Shown: one piece after another, positions 1 to 5,271 of the stretch
Position numbering within the stretch: position 1 is the stretch's first letter
Layout: every line of letters begins with the position of its first letter
Assembly (NCBI GenBank): GCA_964558875.1
Contig: CAZLGM010000221.1
Coordinates: forward strand, 1-5,271
From: CAZLGM01 sp964558875
GTDB lineage: Bacteria > Desulfobacterota > Desulfobulbia > Desulfobulbales > Desulfocapsaceae
Direction: 5' to 3'
DNA length: 5,271 nt
Program-made: the position numbers and the translations under genes
Notes under the pieces: model-generated
What the model saw: only the letters and a program-made list of their open reading frames with translations
What the model was told of the DNA's origin: nothing
The model's database searches: none

Positions 1-1110
1 ATGCTGATTTGCGGTGATCTGTTCCACCATGGCCGGATTCTGCCAAAGACCTTTGCCCGTACCATAGAAACCCTGCAGCCCCTGAAAGATGCCGATATTC
101 CCTGTATCTGTATAGAGGGCAACCATGACTGGATCCATCGGCGGGAAAATATTTCCTGGATGGAAGCGTTGTCCGAAATGAGATATATCCGGCTGCTCAG
201 ACCATGCCGTACCGAAGAGGGCGGCTACCGGTTCGATCCCTTTGATGACAAAAGCGGCAGAGGCGGCCGGATCAGGATTAAAGACCTGAATATCTATGGG
301 CTCGGTTATATCGGTGCCCATGCAGGCAGCCATGTTGAGCGAATCTGTGAGGCAATTGACACCACCAACAATCTGCTGCTGTTTCATGTGGGTATCTGGC
401 AGTATTGCCCTGTGGAGATCGGCAATATGAAGCTTGCTGAAGCCCATCCCCTGGCGGACAAATTCGGTTATGTCGCCCTGGGACACGGCCATAAGCCATA
501 TATTGTGGAAACACCTGATAAACGACAATACGGCTATAATCCCGGGGCGCCTGAGCGGGTCAACTTTGGTGAGCAGAACTACGAAAAGGGCTATTATCTT
601 GTGGAGACCGAAGATCAGGATTTTTCGGTCCGGTTTCAGCCGACACAACCACGGCCTATGTTGGTTGAGGTGATCACTCTTGATGGGGCAGCGGATGTGG
701 AAGAGGCACTGCTTCGTTTTAAAGAGCAGGTACTTAAACTGGGACAGGAAGCAGAGAAAAGCCAACCACCACTTATTGAAATCAAACTGGTCGGCAGGGT
801 CAGTTTCTTTCCTTTTGAACTGGGGCGGGAACGACTGTACCGGATTCTCGACAACAATCTTTCTCCCCTGCATGTGGAAATAAAAAACCATCTTTCCCTG
901 ACTGGCCGTTCTGGAGATGAGCACAAGAGAAAACAGTCGCTTGATGAGATCGAAAGGGATGTTCTCCACGAGCTGATTGCCACTCACTCAGGCTATAAAG
1001 AGCGTGTAAATGAACTGGTTGAGCTCTCCCTGACCCTTCGGGATCATATCTTGAAAGGTGGTGTCGATGGAGAAGAACTAATGGGTCTGTTGTCCAATAG
1101 AGAAGAATAA
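1..1110 (+). CDS. sbcD: Mre11/SbcD-type metallophosphoesterase, DNA-repair nuclease subunit (5'-truncated by window edge)
   Basis: This is the nuclease subunit expected to partner the Rad50/SbcC-like ATPase encoded next; family members cut DNA ends and hairpins using two bound metal ions. Numbering from the first base, the visible phosphoesterase motifs are GDLFH (D6), GNHD (N41, H42, D43), the histidine of LLFHVG (H129) and ALGHGH (H162, H164). The YNPGAPERVNFGE stretch (179-191) is typical of Mre11/SbcD just after the catalytic core. Residues about 200-300 would be the capping/DNA-binding part, and the helical tail (about 315-365) suits Rad50 binding. The usual N-terminal D-x-H motif is absent. 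GDLFH normally lies some 45-50 residues into the protein, so the ATG at position 1 is an internal Met in the usual hydrophobic strand and the true start lies upstream. The TAA overlaps the next ATG by one base, so the genes are translationally coupled. The family call is firm; the choice between the names SbcD and Mre11 is not. Confidence 0.93.
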   Translation: MLICGDLFHHGRILPKTFARTIETLQPLKDADIPCICIEGNHDWIHRRENISWMEALSEMRYIRLLRPCRTEEGGYRFDPFDDKSGRGGRIRIKDLNIYGLGYIGAHAGSHVERICEAIDTTNNLLLFHVGIWQYCPVEIGNMKLAEAHPLADKFGYVALGHGHKPYIVETPDKRQYGYNPGAPERVNFGEQNYEKGYYLVETEDQDFSVRFQPTQPRPMLVEVITLDGAADVEEALLRFKEQVLKLGQEAEKSQPPLIEIKLVGRVSFFPFELGRERLYRILDNNLSPLHVEIKNHLSLTGRSGDEHKRKQSLDEIERDVLHELIATHSGYKERVNELVELSLTLRDHILKGGVDGEELMGLLSNREE

Positions 1111-3551
1111 TGCAAATTCTGTCGATTGATCTCAACAACATTAAATGCCACCGGGATACTCACATCGATTTTGTCGCTGGTGTGAATGTGCTCTCCGGCC
1201 CCAACGGGGTTGGTAAAAGCACCGTTTTTGAAGCGGTCGGTTACGCCCTCTTCGGTGTTGATGCCAAAGAATTTGTCGGCAGGATCGATCGTTTTATCAC
1301 ATCTGGAGAAAAAAAGGGCCGTATTTCCGTCACCTTTGAGACCGATAAAGGTGAGTGTTATCAGGTGACACGTTGGGCCGGCGGCGGCTCAAAATGGTTA
1401 TTGGCCGCCGAGACAGAAGAGGCTGGTCACTTTGAAGTGGAAGAGCATGCCGGTGCTGCGGAGACCGAGGAGAGGATCAAAGAACTCCTTGGCCTGCAGG
1501 GCAGCAGGAGCCTGGCCGATCAGTTTCGATTGATAATCGGCCCTCTGCAGCATGAGTTCTTAGGGCCCTTTGTTACCAAAGGAAAGAAACGGCGGGAGAT
1601 GTTTGATGAAATTCTAAATATTAACAGCTGGCAAAAGACGTGGGAAGGAACCAGAGTACTAGCTTCAGCACTGAAGAGCCGGATTGAACTGTTGAACGCC
1701 GAAGTATCGGCAAAACAGGAGCAGCTTGTCGACCTGCCGGAGAAAAAGAGCAGAAAAAAGGAGCTTAAGAGAAACAGAAAGCGGATTGAAAAGGAGCTGA
1801 ACGACAAAGAAAAAAGAAGGAATCTGGCTGATACACAGCTTGTCGATTTAGATAACAAGGAGACGGAGCTGATGTCGTGTCTGTCGGAGGTCAAGATCCT
1901 TGAAACCAGGTTGGCGGAGGGCAAGGGAAAAATAGCTACCCAGGAACAACGGCTCGAGGAAGCCAAACACGCCCAACGGATTACCGGGGAAACTAAAAAG
2001 GCAAAACAGGCTTTTGAGTCAGCTGACAAACTGCTTGGTGAGTTGAACAAACAACAGACGGAGTATCGTCGAATGGAAAAAGAGGCAGCCGATCTTGAAC
2101 AGAAACGGATACGTGCTGAACAGAATCTGCATCATGAACAGGAGGAAATGGCCCAAACCACAAAGCGGCTCACCACAGAGCAACGCGCACTGGAGCAGCA
2201 GTTCAAAGGGCTAAAGCCGGAAAATGAATTATTGCAACGCGCTGCCGGTCAAGAAAAGTTGCAGATGGAGCTCGAAGAGCTGCGCTCAGGCCGTGATCTC
2301 CTTGATGGCCGCAGCTCCGAATTGTTAGAGGGAAAAGAACAGCTCAGCAAAGGGGTTTGTCCATTTTTTCAGGAAAAATGCCTTAATCTGGAGAACGGAA
2401 ACGTTGATGATACTTTTAATAAGGGCCTTGCTGGATTGAAAAAAGAGAAAGATATTCTGACAATGCAGATTAAAACAGCAGAAGGGCGATTAAAAGACGC
2501 AATTGAAGCCCGGGATGAGAAAAACCGGTTGGAGACCCGAGCCAAGGAGGTTCAAAAACAGCTAGAAAGTTTAAATGACCAGCTGATTGTCAATGACAAG
2601 CGAAAAGCCAAAATCCAACAGTTGCAAAAAGAGCTGGAACACGTCCTGAAACAGGTTGATCTGAAAAAAAAGGAATTGTCGCCCTTTCACCGGTTGGATC
2701 AGCTGATAGAGAGAACCGAAAAAGAAAAGAAGAGGTATCAGGCCGGCAGGGACAGATATCTGGCCCATCAGAAGGTGGCAGAGGAGTATCACAATCGACA
2801 CACTGAGCTTGAAATAATGAAAAAGCTTTTTGTGGAGTTACAGGGTAAGCATCGGCGAAAAAGCAAAGAAAAAGAGAAGTTACAAAAAGTCTACACGGGC
2901 GAACAACACAGGAAGGTAAGAAAACAAAAAGAAGAACTTGGCGCCGAAATAGCATCCCGTTCCCAGCAACTGCAGGGTCTTGGCCGTGAATATGACCAAG
3001 TGAACATAGATATTCAGCGACTTGAGGTGATTGCAAAAGAAGTGGATAAAGCTGCCAGCGAGCAAAAAAAGATGGTGGAGAAGCAGTCGCTGGTTGAATT
3101 TCTCCGCAAACAGGTTTTTAATCATGTTTCAGAGCGGTTGTCCGAACGAATCCGTGAAGAGATCAGTCTGCGGGCCGACCGGATTTATCGAACGATTGGT
3201 GAGACCGAAGAAGAGTTGTACTGGGGTGATAATTATCGGATTGTTTTACGTGATATGGACGGTGGCGAGATCCGGGAGCGCGATGACGATCAGCTTTCCG
3301 GGGGACAGCTTATGTCCGCCGTTGTTGCCTTGAGACTGGCGATGCTGCAGAGTATCGACGCCCGCATCGCTTTTTTCGATGAGCCGACATCCAACCTGGA
3401 TTCGACCAGGCGGGAGAATCTGGCCCGGGCCTTTCGGGCCATCGACGTAGGCCGGGAAGAACTCTCGGCCCACTGGTATGATCAGCTGTTTCTGATCAGC
3501 CATGACGTGGCCTTCACCGAAGTGACGGATCAGATAATTTCCCTTGAGTAA
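1110..3551 (+). CDS. sbcC: Rad50/SbcC-type coiled-coil ATPase of the Mre11-Rad50 (SbcCD) complex
   Basis: This SMC-like ATPase should bind and hydrolyse ATP to gate the Mre11-like nuclease encoded just upstream. In the 813-residue product the order is: Walker A GPNGVGKST (30-38), Q-loop glutamine Q147 in GPLQHEF, a charged Lys/Glu/Gln-rich coil arm (about 185-410), an apex with C417 and C424, a second coil arm (about 430-660), signature LSGGQ (729-733), Walker B and catalytic glutamate AFFDE (D757, E758), D-loop SNLD (761-764) and H-loop histidine H798 in LISHD. All ATPase motifs are intact. At 813 residues it is shorter than E. coli SbcC (about 1,050) and closer to archaeal Rad50 (about 880), so the arms are relatively short. 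The start is fixed by the TAATG junction with the upstream gene, preceded by a weak AGAAG; expression probably depends on coupling. The apex has C-P-x5-C instead of C-x-x-C (separate entry). The A-rich coil region reflects lysine content, not an insertion. Confidence 0.94.
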   Translation: MQILSIDLNNIKCHRDTHIDFVAGVNVLSGPNGVGKSTVFEAVGYALFGVDAKEFVGRIDRFITSGEKKGRISVTFETDKGECYQVTRWAGGGSKWLLAAETEEAGHFEVEEHAGAAETEERIKELLGLQGSRSLADQFRLIIGPLQHEFLGPFVTKGKKRREMFDEILNINSWQKTWEGTRVLASALKSRIELLNAEVSAKQEQLVDLPEKKSRKKELKRNRKRIEKELNDKEKRRNLADTQLVDLDNKETELMSCLSEVKILETRLAEGKGKIATQEQRLEEAKHAQRITGETKKAKQAFESADKLLGELNKQQTEYRRMEKEAADLEQKRIRAEQNLHHEQEEMAQTTKRLTTEQRALEQQFKGLKPENELLQRAAGQEKLQMELEELRSGRDLLDGRSSELLEGKEQLSKGVCPFFQEKCLNLENGNVDDTFNKGLAGLKKEKDILTMQIKTAEGRLKDAIEARDEKNRLETRAKEVQKQLESLNDQLIVNDKRKAKIQQLQKELEHVLKQVDLKKKELSPFHRLDQLIERTEKEKKRYQAGRDRYLAHQKVAEEYHNRHTELEIMKKLFVELQGKHRRKSKEKEKLQKVYTGEQHRKVRKQKEELGAEIASRSQQLQGLGREYDQVNIDIQRLEVIAKEVDKAASEQKKMVEKQSLVEFLRKQVFNHVSERLSERIREEISLRADRIYRTIGETEEELYWGDNYRIVLRDMDGGEIRERDDDQLSGGQLMSAVVALRLAMLQSIDARIAFFDEPTSNLDSTRRENLARAFRAIDVGREELSAHWYDQLFLISHDVAFTEVTDQIISLE
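2358..2381 (+). other. Apex of the Rad50-like coiled coil with a non-canonical C-x6-C hook
   Basis: Codons 417-424 of the sbcC-like gene read CPFFQEKC. They lie almost exactly at the middle of the 813-residue chain, between two long coil arms, where Rad50 and SbcC carry the zinc hook CPxC. The first Cys-Pro is kept, but the next cysteine is seven residues on rather than three. In known hooks two C-x-x-C loops from two molecules share one zinc ion. Whether this wider loop still binds zinc, forms a disulfide, or dimerises in another way cannot be read from sequence. The reading frame is open and coil-like on both sides, so this is not a frameshift artefact. Confidence 0.75.
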
Positions 3552-3554
3552 ACA

Positions 3555-3575
3555 GCCACATGTAAATCGTGTGGC
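3555..3575 (+). repeat. Hairpin in the gap between sbcC-like gene and first lipoprotein gene
   Basis: GCCACATG (3555-3562) pairs with CGTGTGGC (3568-3575) around a five-base TAAAT loop, giving eight pairs of which one is G-U. It starts four bases after the sbcC-like stop and lies inside the only intergenic gap on the + strand (54 bases). The bases after it (CTCCATTCCC) are not a T-tract, so it is not a classic intrinsic terminator. It could be an mRNA-stabilising or processing hairpin, a weak terminator, or chance. Confidence 0.4.
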
Positions 3576-3594
3576 CTCCATTCCCATAACCCAC

Positions 3595-3600
3595 AGGAAA
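3595..3600 (+). promoter_or_regulatory. Ribosome binding site for the first TRL-like lipoprotein
   Basis: AGGAAA sits just upstream of the ATG at 3606, with seven bases between the AGGA core and the start. It is a well-spaced Shine-Dalgarno and supports this start. Confidence 0.6.
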
Positions 3601-3605
3601 TATAG

Positions 3606-3902
3606 ATGAAGAAATTTGTTGTCCTTATATGTCTACTGGTCAATATGGCTGCATTTTCCGGGTGTGCATATGTTGATATCCGGTCGCCGTATGATGAGAA
3701 CCTGAATAAAACCGAACTGGGTTCAAAGGTAGGTGTTTCCAACATTTACAGTCTTTTATGGCTGTTTGCCTGGGGAGACGGCAGTTACGCGGCCGCTGCC
3801 AGGAACGGCAATATCACGGTGATGCGCCATGCCGATCAACAGATCGAAAATTATCTGTTCGGCCTGTTTATTAAAAGGTCAATCATTGTTTATGGCGACT
3901 GA
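3606..3902 (+). CDS. Small TRL-like family lipoprotein
   Basis: This 98-residue protein has a short Lys-Lys N-terminus, a hydrophobic run (residues 4-17) and a lipobox AFSGC with the lipidated cysteine at C20. Ala at +2 suggests outer-membrane rather than inner-membrane retention. The mature part resembles, from memory, the TRL-like family: an R-x-P segment near residue 26, a Leu-Gly-Ser-Lys stretch, WGDGSYAAAARNGNI (56-70) and the terminal IIVYGD. The family's function is not established and none is claimed. The start is backed by a well-spaced Shine-Dalgarno. The stop lies 11 bases inside the next gene, a second protein of similar pattern, so the two are likely co-translated. It follows the sbcC-like gene by 54 bases; read-through from the repair operon is possible, but a functional link is not implied. 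The lipoprotein call is strong and the family call moderate. Confidence 0.82.
   Translation: MKKFVVLICLLVNMAAFSGCAYVDIRSPYDENLNKTELGSKVGVSNIYSLLWLFAWGDGSYAAAARNGNITVMRHADQQIENYLFGLFIKRSIIVYGD
3873..3878 (+). promoter_or_regulatory. Possible weak ribosome binding site for the second lipoprotein
   Basis: AAAAGG lies inside the upstream gene, 13 bases before the ATG at 3892. The spacing is long for a Shine-Dalgarno, so translation probably relies on coupling to the overlapping upstream gene. It still favours 3892 over the ATG at 3829. Confidence 0.3.
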
Positions 3903-4278
3903 ACAAGTGAGAACACCCCGCAAAAGCTGGCGTACCGGGTTATTGGTTCTTGCCACAATGCTGCTGTTGTCACAGGCAGGCTGCGGACTGGTGAGGATCG
4001 AGACCAGCGGGCTGTACGGGTATATCTATACCAATACCAGGGTGCCGTTTACCAAAGACCTGGACAACACTCCCGTGGTCCACACCCAGTCAGATGGGGT
4101 GATCGTCAAGATCAAGGAGCCGTTTTCGGGCCTGGGCGTTTATACCGAGTTCAATACCAATGCCCTTGGAGATTTGGCTAAAAAGTACAACATGAACAAA
4201 CTCTACTATGCCGAACTGGAAACCTTCGAACTGTTTGGAATCTGGCGGCAAAGGAGATTGTATCTGTATGGGGAATAA
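3892..4278 (+). CDS. Second TRL-like signal-peptide protein, probable lipoprotein and tandem paralog of its neighbour
   Basis: I start this 128-residue protein at 3892, because that places a basic n-region (K/R at 7-14) and the hydrophobic LLVLATMLLLS segment (17-27) ahead of QAGC (C31). The open frame extends up to an ATG at 3829, but that start would give a 63-base overlap and put 21 unsuitable residues before the signal. The -3 residue before the cysteine is Gln, which departs from the usual lipobox, so lipidation is likely but not certain. The mature part shows TRL-like features: GLYGYIYTNTRVPFTKDLDNT (key residues G, YT, P, T) and a terminal LFGIWRQRRLYLYGE. Compared with the upstream protein, R-x-P, the following Leu and Thr, LFG and the final YG-acid align, so an old tandem duplication is likely. 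Its first 11 bases overlap the upstream gene. Function is unknown. It ends two bases from the stop of the convergent batE. Confidence 0.78.
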   Translation: MATEQVRTPRKSWRTGLLVLATMLLLSQAGCGLVRIETSGLYGYIYTNTRVPFTKDLDNTPVVHTQSDGVIVKIKEPFSGLGVYTEFNTNALGDLAKKYNMNKLYYAELETFELFGIWRQRRLYLYGE

Positions 4279-4300
4279 GATTAGTTTTCTACAACTAATC
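4279..4300 (-). terminator. Perfect inverted repeat at the convergent gene junction, possible terminator
   Basis: GATTAGTT (4279-4286) and AACTAATC (4293-4300) form a perfect eight-pair stem with a six-base loop. The stem covers the last codons and the TAA of batE and begins right after the stop of the convergent lipoprotein gene. Read on the - strand it is followed by TTATT, a weak T-tract that could serve batD-batE. On the + strand no T-tract follows. The stem has only two G-C pairs, so it would be weak. Confidence 0.35.
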
Positions 4301-5054
4301 CGAATTGATCTTGATGCAGCCAGCCGCTGCGACCTGAAGAATCTTCAACCAGGGTGAACTCTCCATGGGTTTTGATCGGTCTGATCACCCGTCCTTCCTG
4401 CAGGATGCCGACCGAAGAGGCGGCTGTAAATGGGGAAATACGCAGGTGAGCATCTTGGACTATCACTACCCCGTTATGGAAATCCTGATACCGATAAAAA
4501 GCTGAGAGACTGCAGATAACAACAGCAGTCAGCAGCAGGATCGACAGCCAGAGACATCTTTTACGCAATTGCGGGAAAAAGAAACAGCCGAGGTGAAAAA
4601 GGGTCAGGGCAAAAAAGATAAAACCTGCTGCCAGGCACCACTGATTCATCTCCAAAAGATGAAGGGCTCGTTGAGCAAATGATCGTTCAGGTTGAAAGAG
4701 TCCCTGTTCTTTGCGGATCAATTGCAGGTTGCCGATAATATCCGGATCGCCTGGTGACAGGTGTATAGCGCGCAGGTAGGAAAGCACAGCTCTGCCAGGC
4801 CAGCCATCCTGAGCGTAGCTGTTTCCCATATTGTACAATAACTCGGCTGAGAGGCCATGTGTTGAAGCGATTTTTTCGTAGAGCTGTACGGCTGCTGCGT
4901 ATTTCCCTTCAGTGTATAACCGGTTCGCCTGCTCAAATTGCTGCTCCCGGTTGTCCGTATTGGCTGCTCCGGATGATGGTGCGTGTATAAGCAGCATCAG
5001 AATCAGGGCCAGGAAATAGAGACCGCCGGTAGTTGACTGTTTGAAGGTCTTCAT
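4281..5054 (-). CDS. batE: BatE-like protein: TPR, two membrane segments and SH3-like domain
   Basis: This is the last gene of a Bat-type operon, named for aerotolerance in Bacteroides; the proteins are thought to act together at the inner membrane and periplasm, but their exact role is unsettled. The 257-residue product has a signal peptide (about 1-31, ending SSGAA) and two TPR repeats (about 37-103, including QFEQANRLYTEGKYAAAVQLY and LLYNMGNSYAQDGWPGRAV). Two hydrophobic segments follow (about 141-160 and 168-186), then a C-terminal bacterial SH3-like domain (about 195-255, with LRISP, GRVI and GRSGWLH). This layout is the usual BatE one. The start has a GGGAG Shine-Dalgarno seven bases upstream and overlaps the batD-like stop as ATGA, which indicates translational coupling. 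The gene runs against the lipoprotein genes and its stop lies two bases from theirs. Assignment rests on domain order plus the neighbour; a generic TPR/SH3 protein is the alternative. Confidence 0.85.
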   Translation of the reverse strand: MKTFKQSTTGGLYFLALILMLLIHAPSSGAANTDNREQQFEQANRLYTEGKYAAAVQLYEKIASTHGLSAELLYNMGNSYAQDGWPGRAVLSYLRAIHLSPGDPDIIGNLQLIRKEQGLFQPERSFAQRALHLLEMNQWCLAAGFIFFALTLFHLGCFFFPQLRKRCLWLSILLLTAVVICSLSAFYRYQDFHNGVVIVQDAHLRISPFTAASSVGILQEGRVIRPIKTHGEFTLVEDSSGRSGWLHQDQFGLVVEN

Positions 5055-5271
5055 AACAGGGCTCCCAATTCTTCTTGTATCCTGGAATAATGGAAGTCCA
5101 TCTCTTTTGCAGAGAGGTTGAGACCACCATAGGCCGCCTGATCCGCCATCTGAAAAACAGTGATCAGGCTGGAGCCGGGTTCAAGCCGCTGCTCAAGATC
5201 GTTTGCGGTGATCGCTGCCGCTTCAGTTTGCCAGTGGAGCCCGAGTTGCTCCTGGATGGCGCTTCGGCAGA
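5051..5271 (-). CDS. batD: C-terminal end of a BatD-like protein (start beyond the right edge)
   Basis: Reading the - strand from the right edge, one frame is open for 72 sense codons plus the first bases of another and ends in TGA at 5053-5051, sharing ATGA with the batE start. The peptide contains LGLHWQTEAAAITANDLEQ, then FQMADQAAYGGLNLSAKEMD, and ends FHYSRIQEELGALL. That fits the helical cytoplasmic tail of BatD-type proteins, in which a D-L-x-x-x-L segment is followed by a small domain with an aromatic-rich YGG stretch. Most of the protein (signal peptide, large periplasmic region, membrane segment) would lie outside the window. The family assignment relies mainly on position directly before batE and on the tail's general pattern; the coding call itself is strong because of the ATGA coupling. 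Confidence 0.72.
   Translation of the reverse strand, partial: CRSAIQEQLGLHWQTEAAAITANDLEQRLEPGSSLITVFQMADQAAYGGLNLSAKEMDFHYSRIQEELGALL
5062..5066 (-). promoter_or_regulatory. Ribosome binding site for batE inside the batD-like 3' end
   Basis: GGGAG on the - strand ends seven bases before the ATG at 5054. It lies within the last codons of the batD-like gene and fixes the batE start together with the ATGA overlap. Confidence 0.6.

Noticed and set aside
1520..2050. Long open frame on the - strand inside the sbcC-like gene (176 codons, Ser/Phe/Leu-rich)
   Set aside because: It is the antisense of Lys/Glu-rich coiled-coil codons, has no recognisable domain and sits opposite an intact ATPase gene.
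2666..2672. A AAA AAG slippery heptamer in frame in the sbcC-like gene (also at 1310-1316 and 3065-3071), resembling the dnaX frameshift site
   Set aside because: Three copies arise naturally from Lys-Lys codons in an A-rich coiled-coil gene. No clear downstream stem-loop or strong upstream Shine-Dalgarno stimulator was seen, and a -1 shift at the middle site would only truncate the ATPase.
2590..3036. Second long - strand open frame within the sbcC-like gene with several cysteines
   Set aside because: Low-complexity antisense shadow of the coil arm; no ribosome site or family resemblance.
3479..3498. Seven-base perfect inverted repeat TGATCAG / CTGATCA with six-base loop
   Set aside because: It lies wholly inside the conserved H-loop coding region of the sbcC-like gene, so the sequence is explained by protein constraint; no T-tract or regulatory context.
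3533..3538. GATAAT resembling a -10 box ahead of the first lipoprotein gene
   Set aside because: No acceptable -35 element at 16-18 bases upstream, and the bases encode the conserved end of the ATPase.
4408..4424. Short match of ACCGAAGAGG(C)GG also found near 214
   Set aside because: About ten shared bases in two unrelated coding regions on opposite gene strands, which is expected by chance.

Overview
The window looks like ordinary chromosome from a Gram-negative bacterium. Two tandem lipoprotein-type genes and a Bat-type periplasmic/inner-membrane operon point to a cell with an outer membrane. The gene mix (an Mre11/Rad50-like pair, TRL-like small lipoproteins, batD-batE) and the moderate GC content would fit a Desulfobacterota (former delta-proteobacterial) genome, but that placement is inference. 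No RNA genes, insertion sequences, CRISPR arrays or phage genes are visible. Coding density is very high: apart from a 54-base gap after the sbcC-like gene, neighbouring genes overlap or are separated by 2 bases.

Left part (1-3551, + strand): a two-gene DNA-repair operon. The first gene is an Mre11/SbcD-type metallophosphoesterase that enters from outside the window. Its first metal-binding motif (D-x-H) lies upstream, and the ATG at position 1 is almost certainly an internal methionine. It overlaps by one base (TAATG) a complete 813-residue Rad50/SbcC-type ATPase with Walker A, Q-loop, signature, Walker B, D-loop and H-loop motifs. The coiled-coil apex carries a C-P-x5-C pair instead of the textbook C-x-x-C zinc hook. 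Together they should form a nuclease-ATPase complex that processes DNA ends and hairpins.

Middle (3552-4278, + strand): a short gap with a hairpin, then two small overlapping genes for signal-peptide proteins. Both resemble the TRL-like family and appear to be diverged tandem paralogs. The second is best started at 3892 rather than at the longer upstream ATG. Their function is unknown.

Right part (4281-5271, - strand): the end of a Bat (Bacteroides aerotolerance-type) operon reading towards the lipoproteins. batE (TPR, two membrane segments, SH3-like domain) is complete. It is coupled by an ATGA overlap to the C-terminal 73 codons of a batD-like gene that runs off the right edge. The two convergent gene sets meet with 2 bases between stop codons, and a perfect 8-bp inverted repeat covers the batE stop.

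The most notable item is the unusual spacing of the hook cysteines in the Rad50-like protein. I found no convincing novel multi-gene system.
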